A stretch of 64,000 nucleotides of DNA from Pseudomonas lopnurensis (lineage in GTDB: Bacteria > Pseudomonadota > Gammaproteobacteria > Pseudomonadales > Pseudomonadaceae), in the NCBI RefSeq assembly GCF_015070855.1, contig NZ_JADDIX010000066.1, positions 1-64,000 of the forward strand, given 5' to 3'. The position numbers and the translations under genes are program-made. The first letter of the stretch is position 1, and each line of letters opens with the position of its first letter. This document shows, one piece after another, positions 9,929-19,031 of this stretch. The notes below the pieces were generated by a model, which worked only from the letters and a program-made list of their open reading frames with translations, did no database searches and was not told where the DNA came from.

Positions 9929-11167
9929 ATGGCTTTGATCGTACAGAAGTTTGGGGGTACCTCGGTCGGCACCGTCGAGCGTATCGAGCAGGTGGCCGAA
10001 AAGGTCAGGAAATTCCGCGAGGGCGGCGACGACATCGTCGTCGTGGTCTCGGCAATGAGCGGCGAAACCAACCGCCTGATCGATCTCGCCAAACAGATCA
10101 GCGAGCAGCCCGTTGCCCGCGAGCTGGACGTGATGGTGTCCACCGGTGAGCAGGTGACCATCGCGCTGCTGGCCATGGCCCTGATCAAGCGTGGCGTTCC
10201 CGCAGTCTCCTACACGGGCAACCAGGTCCGCATCCTCACCGACAGCGCGCACACCAAGGCGCGTATCCTGCAGATCGACGCGCAGCGTATCCAGCGCGAC
10301 ATCAAGGCTGGGCGCGTGGTGGTGGTGGCAGGGTTCCAGGGAGTGGACGAGAAGGGCAACATCACCACGCTCGGCCGCGGCGGCTCCGATACCACCGGTG
10401 TGGCGTTGGCGGCAGCGCTGAAGGCCGATGAATGCCAGATCTACACCGATGTCGACGGCGTCTACACGACCGATCCGCGCGTGGTGGCCAAGGCGCAGCG
10501 CCTGGATAAAATCACCTTCGAGGAGATGCTGGAAATGGCCAGCCTCGGCTCCAAGGTCCTGCAGATCCGCGCGGTGGAATTTGCCGGCAAGTACAGCGTA
10601 CCGCTGCGTGTGCTGCACAGCTTTCAGGAGGGTCCGGGTACCCTCATTACCCTTGATGAAGAGGAATCCATGGAACAGCCCATCATCTCCGGCATCGCCT
10701 TCAACCGCGACGAAGCCAAGCTGACCATTCGTGGGGTGCCGGATACGCCCGGTGTGGCCTTCAGGATCCTCGGCCCGATCAGTGCCGCGAACGTGGAAGT
10801 GGACATGATCGTGCAGAACGTCGCGCACGATAACACCACCGACTTCACCTTCACGGTGCATCGCAACGACTACAACAATGCGCTACAGGTGCTGCAGAGC
10901 ATCGCCGAGGAAATGGGCGCGCGGGAGGTGATCGGCGATACCGATATCGCCAAGGTATCCATCGTCGGGGTCGGCATGCGTTCTCACGCCGGCGTCGCCA
11001 GCCGCATGTTCGAGGCGCTGGCCAAGGAAAACATCAATATCCAGATGATTTCCACTTCGGAGATCAAGGTGTCGGTGGTCATCGAGGAGAAGTACCTCGA
11101 ACTGGCCGTCCGTGCATTGCATACCGCGTTCGAGCTGGATGCGCCGGCCGGCAATACTGCGGAGTGA
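9929..11167 (+). CDS. lysC: Aspartokinase
   Basis: Predicted 412-aa aspartate kinase, first step of the lysine/threonine/methionine pathway. The kinase domain begins with VQKFGGTSVG (5-14), and two ACT domains in the C-terminal third (about 265-400) should bind the feedback inhibitors. An in-frame ATG at 10670 sits just after GAAGAGGA, and the 165-aa product from there would be the ACT region alone, matching the alpha/beta arrangement known for some other bacterial LysC enzymes. It sits between alaS and rsmA. Confidence 0.96.
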   Translation: MALIVQKFGGTSVGTVERIEQVAEKVRKFREGGDDIVVVVSAMSGETNRLIDLAKQISEQPVARELDVMVSTGEQVTIALLAMALIKRGVPAVSYTGNQVRILTDSAHTKARILQIDAQRIQRDIKAGRVVVVAGFQGVDEKGNITTLGRGGSDTTGVALAAALKADECQIYTDVDGVYTTDPRVVAKAQRLDKITFEEMLEMASLGSKVLQIRAVEFAGKYSVPLRVLHSFQEGPGTLITLDEEESMEQPIISGIAFNRDEAKLTIRGVPDTPGVAFRILGPISAANVEVDMIVQNVAHDNTTDFTFTVHRNDYNNALQVLQSIAEEMGAREVIGDTDIAKVSIVGVGMRSHAGVASRMFEALAKENINIQMISTSEIKVSVVIEEKYLELAVRALHTAFELDAPAGNTAE

Positions 11168-11174
11168 TTCGCAA

Positions 11175-11198
11175 AAGGCGCGCTAGTCCGCGCCTTCT
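11175..11198 (+). terminator. Possible lysC terminator
   Basis: An 8-bp perfect stem (AAGGCGCG / CGCGCCTT) with a 6-base loop starts 7 bases after the lysC stop. The T-run behind it is poor (CTGT), so termination may be partial, allowing read-through into rsmA. Confidence 0.4.
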
Positions 11199-11347
11199 GT
11201 CGTATGGGCTGTGCGAAAAGGAACTTTAGGCTCCTGCGCACGGGTCAATAGCTGTTGAAGGGCTCTGGCTTCACTGTTTTACGGAACACTATCCGTATTT
11301 ATCTTTGCAGACTGTTTACTGAACTGAATCCGTTTAAGGAGAAAGGA

Positions 11348-11533
11348 ATGCTGATTCTGACTCGCCGGGTTGGAGAAACCCTGATGGTGGGTGACGATGT
11401 GACTGTCACTGTGTTGGGTGTGAAAGGGAACCAGGTACGTATCGGCGTCAATGCGCCCAAGGAGGTGGCGGTGCATCGCGAGGAGATCTACCAGCGGATC
11501 CAGAAAGAGAAGGATCAAGAACCAAGCCACTAA
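11348..11533 (+). CDS. rsmA: Carbon storage / secondary metabolism regulator CsrA family
   Basis: Predicted 61-aa RNA-binding translational regulator of the CsrA/RsmA family. The protein begins [17 protein letters not shown] and carries the [19 protein letters not shown] stretch that forms the RNA-binding face (Leu4/Arg44-type residues present). It binds GGA-containing leaders and in pseudomonads controls motility, biofilm and secretion, antagonised by small RNAs. The ATG at 11348 has GAGAAAGGA ahead. The position after lysC and before tRNA-Ser(GCT) is conserved in Pseudomonas. Confidence 0.97.
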   Translation: MLILTRRVGETLMVGDDVTVTVLGVKGNQVRIGVNAPKEVAVHREEIYQRIQKEKDQEPSH

Positions 11534-11552
11534 TTTTTCTGTAATTTTTGGC

Positions 11553-11581
11553 TTTGCAAACGGGGTAAAGGCGGGTATGAT
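11553..11581 (+). promoter_or_regulatory. Sigma70 promoter of tRNA-Ser
   Basis: TTTGCA-N17-TATGAT ends 14 bases before the 5' end of the tRNA. Confidence 0.6.
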
Positions 11582-11595
11582 GCGCCCCGTGTTGC

Positions 11596-11686
11596 GGAGA
11601 GGTGGCCGAGTGGCCGAAGGCGCTCCCCTGCTAAGGGAGTACACCTCAAAAGGGTGTCGGGGGTTCGAATCCCCCCTTCTCCGCCA
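11596..11686 (+). tRNA. tRNA-Ser (GCT)
   Basis: 91-nt class II tRNA with encoded CCA. The acceptor stem GGAGAGG pairs with CTTCTCC (one G-T pair). The anticodon loop CTGCTAA gives GCT, the T-loop is GTTCGAATC, and there is a long variable arm as in serine tRNAs. It reads the AGC/AGU codons. Confidence 0.96.
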
Positions 11687-11756
11687 TTTTGCGTTCTAGG
11701 GTTTTTGATTCTCGCCTCAGCCGGCTTTTCTCTCGGAAAGCGCCACGGCAAAGTGC

Positions 11757-11784
11757 TTGACCATCATCGCCAACTCCCTATAAT
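11757..11784 (+). promoter_or_regulatory. Sigma70 promoter of tRNA-Arg pair
   Basis: TTGACC-N16-TATAAT, close to consensus, ends 13 bases before the first tRNA-Arg. Confidence 0.75.
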
Positions 11785-11797
11785 GCGCACGCTCAGC

Positions 11798-11874
11798 GCA
11801 CTCATAGCTCAGCTGGATAGAGTACTCGGCTACGAACCGAGCGGTCGGAGGTTCGAATCCTCCTGAGTGCGCCA
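11798..11874 (+). tRNA. tRNA-Arg (ACG), copy 1
   Basis: 77-nt cloverleaf with acceptor GCACTCA/TGAGTGC, anticodon loop GGCTACGAA giving ACG, T-loop GTTCGAATC and encoded CCA. The first A is expected to be deaminated to inosine so that it reads CGU/CGC/CGA. Most of its body matches the E. coli tRNA-Arg(ACG). Confidence 0.96.
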
Positions 11875-11943
11875 TACGTTGATGTGCGGCAGTGATGCGG
11901 GACATCGATCAACCAGTAGCGATCTGGTCTATCAAGCGCTTAC

Positions 11944-12020
11944 GCACTCATAGCTCAGCTGGATAGAGTACTCGGCTACGAACCGAGCGGTCGGAGGTTC
12001 GAATCCTCCTGAGTGCGCCA
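11944..12020 (+). tRNA. tRNA-Arg (ACG), copy 2
   Basis: Identical in sequence to the copy at 11798-11874. The two are separated by 69 bases and followed by a strong terminator, so both are probably cut from one transcript. Confidence 0.96.
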
Positions 12021-12029
12021 TACCGAAGA

Positions 12030-12056
12030 GGGCCTGCAGCGATGCAGGCCCTTTTT
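12030..12056 (+). terminator. Rho-independent terminator of tRNA-Arg pair
   Basis: 8-bp perfect GC-rich stem GGGCCTGC / GCAGGCCC (12030-12037 and 12044-12051) followed by TTTTTC. It also separates the tRNAs from the converging DUF4124 gene. Confidence 0.85.
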
Positions 12057-12061
12057 CATTT

Positions 12062-12547
12062 CTAGCGCCTGCCCAGCACGCAGCCGTTTTCATCGAAGCT
12101 CACCGTGCGTACCTGACCGCTGATGCTTCGGAAGCGCAAGCGGGCGCGGCCGTTGCTGCTGGTGACGCTTTCGGGGCGGCCGAGTGCGCTCTCCACGTCG
12201 CTTCTGGTCATTCCGGCGCGGATGTCCTGGCTGATGATCGCGCTGCGCCGTTCGCTGCCTGTCACCCGGTTGCCGCAGCCGTCATCCTGCTCCGCGACGA
12301 TGGTCAGCGAGTCGCTTCGCTTGCGCTCATCGTTCTTGCTCGTCGCCGGCTTGGCCATGGGCACGGCTTTTCCCGAGCCGGGAGGGGGGTTGAAGGCCTG
12401 CTGTCGTTGCAGGCTCTGGTCCTGCGGACAGCCCTGTTGGCTGAAGGTGACATGCCCCTGAGCGTCGACGCAGCGAAATACGTTCGAGGCGTGAATCGGG
12501 ATGGGCGCCAGCAGAAGCAGGCTCGTGCAGATCCATAGGTGCCGCAT
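12062..12547 (-). CDS. DUF4124 domain envelope protein
   Basis: Predicted 161-aa exported protein. A signal peptide covers residues 1-20 (ends IHAS). A DUF4124 module follows (VFRCVDAQGHVTFSQQGCP, with two cysteines likely to form a disulfide), then a charged linker. The C-terminal part (GMTRSDVESALGRPESV...) resembles the SmpA/BamE-like fold in which a small helix precedes a beta sheet. Function unknown; a cell-envelope role is inferred from the signal peptide and fold. It converges on the tRNA operon and is divergent from mgtE. Confidence 0.75.
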   Translation of the reverse strand: MRHLWICTSLLLLAPIPIHASNVFRCVDAQGHVTFSQQGCPQDQSLQRQQAFNPPPGSGKAVPMAKPATSKNDERKRSDSLTIVAEQDDGCGNRVTGSERRSAIISQDIRAGMTRSDVESALGRPESVTSSNGRARLRFRSISGQVRTVSFDENGCVLGRR

Positions 12548-12884
12548 TTCCGTCCTCCTTGACGTAACAATGGTCGTTCAGGCTACTCCAATAAAACGTT
12601 GCGCTACATCCGTGTCTCGCGGCAGCGTGAAGGCGTCGACAGAACAAGCGGTTTCGCTTTCGGGGCCGACGGCCCGATTTGCGGCGCAAGTTGCTGTAAT
12701 GGCTGCATTTAGCGGCGTCGAGCGTATCGCTGCGGTGTTATGATTGCCGCATCTGCCCCGTAGGGCCTATGGAACAACCCTCCTTATGGACTTGCCCAGT
12801 AGTCGTTCACGTTCCCTGCTTGCCAATCACGTATTGACTGATTGATTCCCCTGGTGTGCTCCGAGGCTGGGGGTGGAGTGCGCC
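12548..12884. other. Intergenic region before mgtE
   Basis: 337 bases between divergent genes. No tRNA, repeat, clear sigma70 promoter or magnesium riboswitch-like structure was recognised by eye. Confidence 0.5.
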
Positions 12885-14327
12885 ATGACAGAAGTAGAAG
12901 CAAAGAAGCCGCAAGAATCCCTGCAGGACCGCCTGGCGCAGGTGGTCGAGTTGTTGCATCGGCACAAACTGGCCGAAGATGCGGCGCTACGCCAGGATGG
13001 CCTGCCAGCGGAACTCGGGGAAGACTTCGATCACGGCCGAAACCTGGCCGAACTGCAGCGCAAGCTGGATGAACTGCACCCCGCCGACGTCGCCCACATC
13101 CTCGAAGCGCTGCCGCTCGACGAGCGCCTGACCGTCTGGCAACTGGTCAAGGCCGAGCGCGACGGCGACATCCTGCTCGAAGTTTCCGATGCGGTGCGCG
13201 AGACCCTGATCGCCGATATGGACGATCACGAGCTGCTCGCCGCCGCCAAGGAGATGGATGCCGACGAGCTCGCCGACCTGGCGCCCGAGTTGCCGCGCGA
13301 CGTCGTTCACGAGCTGATGGAGACCCTCGATGCGCAGCAGCGCGAGCGGGTGCGTTCGGCGTTGTCCTACGAGGAGGACCAGGTCGGTGCGCTGATGGAC
13401 TTCGAGATGGTCACCATTCGCGAAGACGTCAGCCTCGAGGTGGTGCTGCGTTACCTCCGTCGTCTCAAGGAATTGCCAGGGCATACCGACAAGCTCTTCG
13501 TGGTGGATTACGACGGTGTGCTCAAGGGCGTGCTGCCGATCAAGCGCCTGCTGGTCAATGATCCGGACAAGCAGGTGGCCGAGGTGATGGCCAGTGACCC
13601 GGTCACCTTCCATCCGGACGAGGACGCCTACGATGCCGCGCAAGCCTTCGAGCGCTACGACCTGGTTTCCACGCCGGTGGTGGACAAGGGTGGCAAGCTG
13701 ATCGGTCGTCTGACCATCGACGAAATGGTCGACCTGATTCGCGAGGAGAGCGAGAGCGAAGTCCTCAACATGGCGGGTCTGCGCGAGGAGGAGGATATCT
13801 TCGCCTCGGTCTGGAAGTCCGTGCGCAACCGCTGGGCCTGGCTGGCGGTGAATCTGGTCACCGCATTCATCGCTTCGCGGGTGATCGGCCTGTTCGATGG
13901 CTCGATCGAGAAGCTGGTGGCCCTGGCCGCCCTGATGCCAATTGTCGCAGGCATCGGCGGCAATTCCGGCAACCAGACCATCACCATGATCGTGCGCGCC
14001 ATGGCGCTGGATCAGGTGGGGACCGGCAACACCGCCCGGCTGTTGCGCAAGGAGGTCGGCGTCGGCCTGGTGAATGGCCTGGTATGGGGTGGAGTCATCG
14101 GCGTGGTGGCCTACTGGCTGTATGGCAGCTGGTCCCTGGGCGTGGTGATGACGGCGGCGATGACCCTGAACCTGCTGCTCGCCGCGCTCATGGGGGTGCT
14201 GATTCCCATGACCTTGGCGCGCCTGGGGCGCGATCCGGCGATGGGGGCGAGCGTGATGATCACCGCCATGACCGATAGCGGCGGGTTCTTCATCTTCCTG
14301 GGGCTGGCGACGATCTTCCTGTTGTAG
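12885..14327 (+). CDS. mgtE: Magnesium transporter MgtE
   Basis: Predicted 480-aa Mg2+ channel. The cytoplasmic N domain is rich in helical repeats (about residues 40-140, LHPADVAHILEALP). A pair of CBS domains (about 145-265) senses intracellular Mg2+. A hydrophobic domain of about five membrane helices (290-480) carries the pore signature MPIVAGIGGNSGNQ. In P. aeruginosa the homologue also affects type III secretion expression. ATG 12885 is favoured over the GTG at 12873 because GGTGGAG lies at the right distance from the ATG. Confidence 0.94.
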   Translation: MTEVEAKKPQESLQDRLAQVVELLHRHKLAEDAALRQDGLPAELGEDFDHGRNLAELQRKLDELHPADVAHILEALPLDERLTVWQLVKAERDGDILLEVSDAVRETLIADMDDHELLAAAKEMDADELADLAPELPRDVVHELMETLDAQQRERVRSALSYEEDQVGALMDFEMVTIREDVSLEVVLRYLRRLKELPGHTDKLFVVDYDGVLKGVLPIKRLLVNDPDKQVAEVMASDPVTFHPDEDAYDAAQAFERYDLVSTPVVDKGGKLIGRLTIDEMVDLIREESESEVLNMAGLREEEDIFASVWKSVRNRWAWLAVNLVTAFIASRVIGLFDGSIEKLVALAALMPIVAGIGGNSGNQTITMIVRAMALDQVGTGNTARLLRKEVGVGLVNGLVWGGVIGVVAYWLYGSWSLGVVMTAAMTLNLLLAALMGVLIPMTLARLGRDPAMGASVMITAMTDSGGFFIFLGLATIFLL

Positions 14328-14466
14328 TTCCGTGCTTTGCCCTTGGTCGGGTTTGCCTTGCTCTGTGTTTCGGGCTACTGTTCGGCCGTTTCGCGCGTCG
14401 CGAAACAGGTCCGAACTAACGCAGCGAATAACAGGCAGCCTGAGCTGCTGACAAGGGAATGCCCCG

Positions 14467-14715
14467 ATGACCCCCAGCCAACTCCTGCTCGAAGGCGTCG
14501 AACTCATGCTGTTCGGCGTCGGCTTCGTCTACGCCTTCCTCGTACTGTTGATCCTTTGCATTCGCTTGATGTCCTACCTGGCCGGCCGCTTCGTCAGTGC
14601 GCCTGCTCCTCAGGCAGCGCCTGCACCGGTACCGGTATGCGGTGCTGAAACGGATGCGGATACCCTGGCAGCCATCCAGGCCGCGATTCATCAACACCGC
14701 GCGCGCCGCGGTTGA
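14467..14715 (+). CDS. oadG: Oxaloacetate decarboxylase gamma subunit
   Basis: Predicted 82-aa OadG: one N-terminal membrane helix (about 13-40) followed by an Ala/Pro-rich linker and a short hydrophilic tail. OadG anchors the alpha subunit to the membrane part of the Na+ pump and assists assembly. It is the first gene of oadG-oadA-oadB, 22 bases ahead of oadA. The family is poorly conserved, so the call relies on size, the single helix, the A/P linker and position. Confidence 0.85.
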   Translation: MTPSQLLLEGVELMLFGVGFVYAFLVLLILCIRLMSYLAGRFVSAPAPQAAPAPVPVCGAETDADTLAAIQAAIHQHRARRG

Positions 14716-14737
14716 CTCTGGAAAGGGAGCTCCTTCC

Positions 14738-16522
14738 ATGACCGTTGTGAAACAGCCGCTCGGCATCACCGATGTGGTGTTGCGTGATGCCCATCAGTCC
14801 ATCCTCGCCACCCGTATTCGCCTGGACGACATGCTGCCGATTGCGGCGAAACTCGATCAGGTGGGCTTCTGGTCCGTGGAGAGTTGGGGTGGTGCGACCT
14901 TCGATGCCTGCATTCGTTATCTCGGCGAAGACCCCTGGGAGCGTATCCGCGAACTCAAGAAGGCCATGCCCAACACCCGTCAGCAGATGCTGCTGCGTGG
15001 CCAGAACCTGCTCGGCTATCGCCACTATGCCGACGACGTGGTGGAGAAGTTCGTCGAGCGGGCCGCGGTCAACGGTGTGGATGTGTTCCGCGTGTTCGAC
15101 GCGATGAATGATCCGCGCAACCTGGAGACCGCATTGCGCGCGGTCAAGCGGCTGGGCAAGCATGCTCAGGGGACGATTTCCTACACCACCAGCCCGGTGC
15201 ATACCCTCGAAATGTGGGTGGAACTGGCCAAGCGGATCGAAGACATGGGCGCCGATTCGGTGGCGATCAAGGACATGGCCGGCATTCTCACGCCGTACAT
15301 GGCCTTCGAGCTGGTGTCTCGATTGAAAGCCAGCCTCGATATCCCGATCCATATGCAATGCCATGCCACTGCGGGGCTGTCCACGGCGGCCATTCTCAAG
15401 GCCGTGGAGGCGGGCATCGATAACGTCGATACCGCGATTTCCTCGCTGTCGATGACCTATGGCCATTCGCCGACCGAGTCGGTGGTGGCGATTTTCCAGG
15501 GGACCGCCCGCGATACGGGCCTGAATCTCGAGTTGCTCGAAGAGATCGCGGCCTATTTCCGCGAAGTGCGCAAGAAGTACGCGAAGTTCGAGGGCACTCT
15601 GCGTGGTGTCGACTCGCGTATTCTCGTGGCGCAGGTGCCCGGCGGCATGTTGACCAACATGGAAGGCCAGCTGAAAGAGCAGGGCGCCCTGGACAAGTTC
15701 GACGAGGTGCTCGCGGAAATTCCTCGTGTTCGCCAGGACCTCGGCTTCATCCCGTTGGTGACGCCGACGTCGCAGATCGTCGGCACCCAGGCAGTGATCA
15801 ATGTGCTGACCGGCGAGCGCTACAAGTCGATCACCAAGGAAACCGCCGGTGTCCTCAAGGGCGAATACGGCGCGGCTCCCGCACCGTTCGATGCGGAGCT
15901 GCAGGAGCGTGTGCTCGACGGCGCCGAGGTGATCACCTGCCGTCCGGCCGATCTGTTGCAGCCTGAAATGGATCGCCTTGCCGCAGAGCTGGAAGGGCTG
16001 GCGCAAGAAAAGGGCATCACGCTGGCCACGGACTCGATCGATGACGTTCTGACCTATGCGCTGTTCCCGCAGATCGGCCTGAAGTTTCTCGAGAACCGGG
16101 GTAATCCGGCCGCCTTCGAGCCCGCTCCGACCGGCAGCGAGCAACCGCCGCGCGAAGTGGGCAAGCCGCAGGTGTACACCGTCGAAGTCAATGGCCGCGC
16201 CTTCGTCGTGCAGGTCAGCGATGGCGGCGATATCGAGGGGATCAAGCCGTTGGGCGGAGCCGGCACGCCGGTAGCCGCACCGGCTGGCGCGGCGGTGGCC
16301 CCCGGCGCGGGCGAGCCTCAGACAGCGCCGCTGGCAGGCAACATTTTCAAGGTATTGGTACAGCCCGGCCAGTTGGTCCAGGAGGGCGATCTGGTAGTGA
16401 TCCTCGAGGCCATGAAGATGGAGACCGAGATTCGCGCATTCACGGCGGGAACGGTCGCGGCAGTCAACGTCAAGGTTGGCGACGCGGTTTCGGTCGGCGA
16501 CAGCCTGCTGAGCATCGCTTAA
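14738..16522 (+). CDS. oadA: Oxaloacetate decarboxylase alpha subunit (biotin-containing)
   Basis: Predicted 594-aa cytoplasmic carboxyltransferase with a C-terminal biotin carrier domain. The TIM-barrel carboxyltransferase starts VLRDAHQS (14-21) and contains VAIKDMAG with the catalytic lysine and MQCHATAG, typical of the oxaloacetate/pyruvate carboxyltransferase family. An Ala/Pro linker leads to the biotinyl domain with EAMKMETEI, biotinylated at Lys560. The enzyme transfers CO2 from oxaloacetate to biotin and passes it to OadB. The same alpha fold serves pyruvate carboxylase subunit B, but flanking oadG and oadB argue for the decarboxylase pump. AAAGGGAG precedes the ATG. Confidence 0.93.
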   Translation: MTVVKQPLGITDVVLRDAHQSILATRIRLDDMLPIAAKLDQVGFWSVESWGGATFDACIRYLGEDPWERIRELKKAMPNTRQQMLLRGQNLLGYRHYADDVVEKFVERAAVNGVDVFRVFDAMNDPRNLETALRAVKRLGKHAQGTISYTTSPVHTLEMWVELAKRIEDMGADSVAIKDMAGILTPYMAFELVSRLKASLDIPIHMQCHATAGLSTAAILKAVEAGIDNVDTAISSLSMTYGHSPTESVVAIFQGTARDTGLNLELLEEIAAYFREVRKKYAKFEGTLRGVDSRILVAQVPGGMLTNMEGQLKEQGALDKFDEVLAEIPRVRQDLGFIPLVTPTSQIVGTQAVINVLTGERYKSITKETAGVLKGEYGAAPAPFDAELQERVLDGAEVITCRPADLLQPEMDRLAAELEGLAQEKGITLATDSIDDVLTYALFPQIGLKFLENRGNPAAFEPAPTGSEQPPREVGKPQVYTVEVNGRAFVVQVSDGGDIEGIKPLGGAGTPVAAPAGAAVAPGAGEPQTAPLAGNIFKVLVQPGQLVQEGDLVVILEAMKMETEIRAFTAGTVAAVNVKVGDAVSVGDSLLSIA

Positions 16523-16532
16523 GGGGAGTTGC

Positions 16533-17669
16533 ATGGATAAGTTGCTCAAGCTGTGGCAGGGAACCGGTCTGTATCATCTGGAGCCGGGCCAGGTGCTGAT
16601 GATTTTCATCTGCCTGGGGCTGATCTATCTGGCGATCCGCAAGGGATTCGAGCCGCTATTGCTGATCCCGATCGGCTTTGGCGGCATCCTGGCGAACATT
16701 CCCGTGGCGAACATGGCCGAGGGCGCGGGAATCCTGCATCTGTTCTATGAGGTGGGCCTGCCGACCAGTGTGTTCCCGTTGTTGATCTTCATGGGCGTGG
16801 GGGCGATGACGGACTTCGGTCCGATGCTCGCCAATCCGAAGACGTTGTTGCTCGGAGCGGCGGCGCAGTTCGGTATCTTCGCCACCTTGCTCGGTGCGCT
16901 GGCACTGACCGCGGCGGGCATTCCCGGGATGGAATTCACCCTGCGCGAGGCCGCTTCGATCGCCATCATCGGCGGGGCCGATGGCCCCACCTCGATCTTC
17001 GTGACGTCGAAACTTGCGCCGGAACTGCTCGGCCCCATTGCGGTCGCCGCGTATTCCTACATGGCCCTGGTCCCGCTGATCCAGCCGCCGATCATGCGGG
17101 CTCTGACTTCGCCCGAGGAGCGGGCCATCGTGATGACGCAGCTGCGCCATGTGAGTCATGTGGAGAAAATTGTTTTTCCCCTGGTGCTCTGTTTGCTGGT
17201 CGGGCTGCTGTTGCCGGACGCTGCGCCATTGGTAGGCATGTTCGCATTCGGCAATCTGTTGCGCGAATGTGGTGTGGTGGATCGCCTGGCCGACACCTCG
17301 CGCAACGCGCTGATCAATATCGTCACTATTGCGCTGGGTTTGACCGTCGGCTCCAAGCTCTCGGCCGAAGCCTTTCTGCAACTGAAGACGTTGGGCATCC
17401 TGCTGCTGGGGATGCTCGCATTCTGCGGCGGTACCGCGGCGGGAGTCCTTATGGCGAAGGTGATGAACCGCTTCAGCCACAACAAGATCAATCCGCTGAT
17501 CGGCTCCGCCGGTGTTTCGGCAGTGCCGATGGCCGCGCGGGTATCGAACAAGGTCGGGCTGGAGGCGAATCCGCAGAATTTCCTGCTGATGCATGCCATG
17601 GGGCCGAACGTGGCTGGCGTCATCGGATCGGCCGTTGCCGCCGGGGTGCTGCTCAACTTCGTCGGCTAG
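16533..17669 (+). CDS. oadB: Na+-translocating oxaloacetate decarboxylase beta subunit
   Basis: Predicted 378-aa polytopic inner-membrane protein with about nine to eleven hydrophobic segments. It decarboxylates carboxybiotin on OadA and couples this to Na+ export. The conserved [11 protein letters not shown] segment (about residues 148-158) and the C-terminal [11 protein letters not shown] region are signatures of the OadB/MmdB/GcdB family. It begins 10 bases after oadA and ends just before a strong terminator, closing the oadGAB operon. Confidence 0.95.
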   Translation: MDKLLKLWQGTGLYHLEPGQVLMIFICLGLIYLAIRKGFEPLLLIPIGFGGILANIPVANMAEGAGILHLFYEVGLPTSVFPLLIFMGVGAMTDFGPMLANPKTLLLGAAAQFGIFATLLGALALTAAGIPGMEFTLREAASIAIIGGADGPTSIFVTSKLAPELLGPIAVAAYSYMALVPLIQPPIMRALTSPEERAIVMTQLRHVSHVEKIVFPLVLCLLVGLLLPDAAPLVGMFAFGNLLRECGVVDRLADTSRNALINIVTIALGLTVGSKLSAEAFLQLKTLGILLLGMLAFCGGTAAGVLMAKVMNRFSHNKINPLIGSAGVSAVPMAARVSNKVGLEANPQNFLLMHAMGPNVAGVIGSAVAAGVLLNFVG

Positions 17670-17686
17670 CGGCGATGGAGAACAAG

Positions 17687-17712
17687 AAAGCCGGCTTGCA
17701 GCCGGCTTTTTT
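17687..17712 (+). terminator. Terminator of oadGAB
   Basis: 9-bp perfect stem AAAGCCGGC / GCCGGCTTT with a 5-base loop and following T-run. It may also serve the converging amrZ, as the stem is A-rich on the other side. Confidence 0.9.
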
Positions 17713-17726
17713 GTCGGTGCGGGTGA

Positions 17727-18053
17727 TCAGCTGTCTTCCTTGGCCAATTCCGCGTCTTGCGCAATCAATGCGATCAGCGCGTTCTGCTGGCGATGAGTCA
17801 ATTGGCGGAAGCGCTGCAGCAATTCTCGCTCATGCAGCGACAGTTCCGGGCTATCCAGTCGCATGCTCAGGTCGTCATCGAGCGCGCCTTCCTGCAACAG
17901 ACTCTGTTCCAGTCGGGCGATGATTTCGGAGTTCATGCTGCGGTGATGGTTGCGAGCCACGTCGGCGATGCGCTCGCGCATGCCGTCAGGGAGTCGAACC
18001 ACGAATTTGTCAGCCGTTCGGCTGGAGTAAACTGCCTGCTTCATAGGGCGCAT
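17727..18053 (-). CDS. amrZ: Ribbon-helix-helix regulator AmrZ (AlgZ)
   Basis: Predicted 108-aa Arc/Mnt-type DNA-binding regulator. The N-terminal tail with [13 protein letters not shown] leads into the ribbon-helix-helix (about 15-65, [17 protein letters not shown]). The C-terminal tetramerisation region has [20 protein letters not shown]. AmrZ of P. aeruginosa is 108 aa with near-identical motifs and activates alginate genes, represses fleQ and flagella, and controls c-di-GMP genes. The start at 18053 gives that exact length; an in-frame ATG at 18167 would add 38 residues absent from the family. It lies close to the flagellar cluster it would be expected to regulate. Confidence 0.95.
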   Translation of the reverse strand: MRPMKQAVYSSRTADKFVVRLPDGMRERIADVARNHHRSMNSEIIARLEQSLLQEGALDDDLSMRLDSPELSLHERELLQRFRQLTHRQQNALIALIAQDAELAKEDS

Positions 18054-18196
18054 ATTTAACCGGTTAGTCAGGTGGGCGTGCTGGCGTATTGCCGGGGTGG
18101 TCACCGGTCTGACAACCAACAGCACATGCTGTTCCGTCAGACACCAAAAAACATTAGACGGGTTCATGGCGCCAATTGTACGACGTTTTATTAATT

Positions 18197-18230
18197 AGTA
18201 AAGGCATTGTGGTATCAAAGTGCCTTTACT
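18197..18230. promoter_or_regulatory. Inverted repeat upstream of amrZ
   Basis: Perfect 10-bp arms AGTAAAGGCA / TGCCTTTACT with a 14-base spacer, about 145 bases upstream of amrZ and downstream of the small membrane gene. It could be an operator or an RNA hairpin; there is no T-run. Confidence 0.35.
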
Positions 18231-18318
18231 GTGATGCAGTGCTTACTGTGAGGCTCAGGGCGCCCCCGAAACGGCTCGATCGCTGACGGGTGCACCCAGG
18301 CAGCATGCGGCGGAGCCT

Positions 18319-18504
18319 CTACCGCAACACCGGATCGAATTTGATGCGGCGTCCGATCAGCATGGCGATGACGAACAGAATGCCGAACAGTGCCAGGCCT
18401 CCCTTGCTGGCCACTCCCAGGGCGCCGGCATCGGCGGGTGCCAGAAAGGCCCCTGCGGCACAGATCGATGCCAGCAGCAGGCAAGACAATGCGAATTTGG
18501 ACAT
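18319..18504 (-). CDS. Small two-helix membrane protein
   Basis: Predicted 61-aa protein with two hydrophobic stretches (about 4-22 and 33-51), ending RRIKFDPVLR. The ATG at 18504 has AAGGGAG at good distance. No family recognised. It follows the 71-aa secreted ORF by about 40 bases on the same strand, so the two may be co-transcribed. Support comes from the ribosome binding site and the membrane-like composition. Confidence 0.5.
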   Translation of the reverse strand: MSKFALSCLLLASICAAGAFLAPADAGALGVASKGGLALFGILFVIAMLIGRRIKFDPVLR

Positions 18505-18545
18505 GGTTATCTCCCTTGCGGAACGATCCGCGCTGAAGTCGATCC

Positions 18546-18761
18546 TTAGAAGACCCAGCGCTGAGGCTGGGCGGGACTGCTGATTTCCGTGCCGCTGAGC
18601 GTGAAGACCCGTGCTCTGGGTTGTTCGTGGCTGACCGGCTGAATGGCTTGGTGACCAGGCGGCTGGGGTCGTAGTGCTGGCGCTTCGAGCGCTGGCTGCA
18701 GCAGCGCGGCCAGCGCTGCTGTCACAACTCCTGCTCTGAGTAGATAAACCGGCTTTTTCAT
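18546..18761 (-). CDS. Small exported protein of unknown function
   Basis: Predicted 71-aa protein with an N-terminal KKPVYLLRAGVVTAALAAL stretch that resembles a signal peptide, then a Pro/Gln/His-rich tail. No recognised domain. It lies upstream of the 61-aa membrane protein. Coding support is modest. Confidence 0.4.
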   Translation of the reverse strand: MKKPVYLLRAGVVTAALAALLQPALEAPALRPQPPGHQAIQPVSHEQPRARVFTLSGTEISSPAQPQRWVF

Positions 18762-19031
18762 GAGGCGTCGTCCTTCGCGTCACGTTTCTAAGTTAGGTTC
18801 TTCATAGCAGGTGCTGTGCCAATCGGTTTTTCTAAAAAACACTAATAAAATCAGTGTGTTGATGTTGGGATTAATGGCGCCTGGATTGCGCTTTGCACGA
18901 GTGCCGTCTGTGGGTCGTGCATTTTGCATTGCGGTAATTGAGGGCTTGTGGCGGGGAGGAGTTCGGCTCGCTCGCAGGCGTCGAAAAAGCAAGGGGGAGA
19001 AGTGAGCCTGAGAATTGGGGGTGAAACGGGC

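Noticed and set aside
11798-12020. Tandem identical tRNA-Arg copies as integration scar
   Set aside because: Both are full-length with CCA and share one promoter and terminator; tandem tRNA-Arg(ACG) genes after rsmA are normal in Pseudomonas.
14738-16522. oadA as pyruvate carboxylase subunit B
   Set aside because: The alpha subunit fold is shared, but flanking oadG and oadB and no biotin carboxylase nearby favour the decarboxylase pump.
18811-19005. 64-codon frame before tRNA-Arg(CCT)
   Set aside because: No ribosome binding site, random-looking basic tail and runs into the tRNA promoter region.
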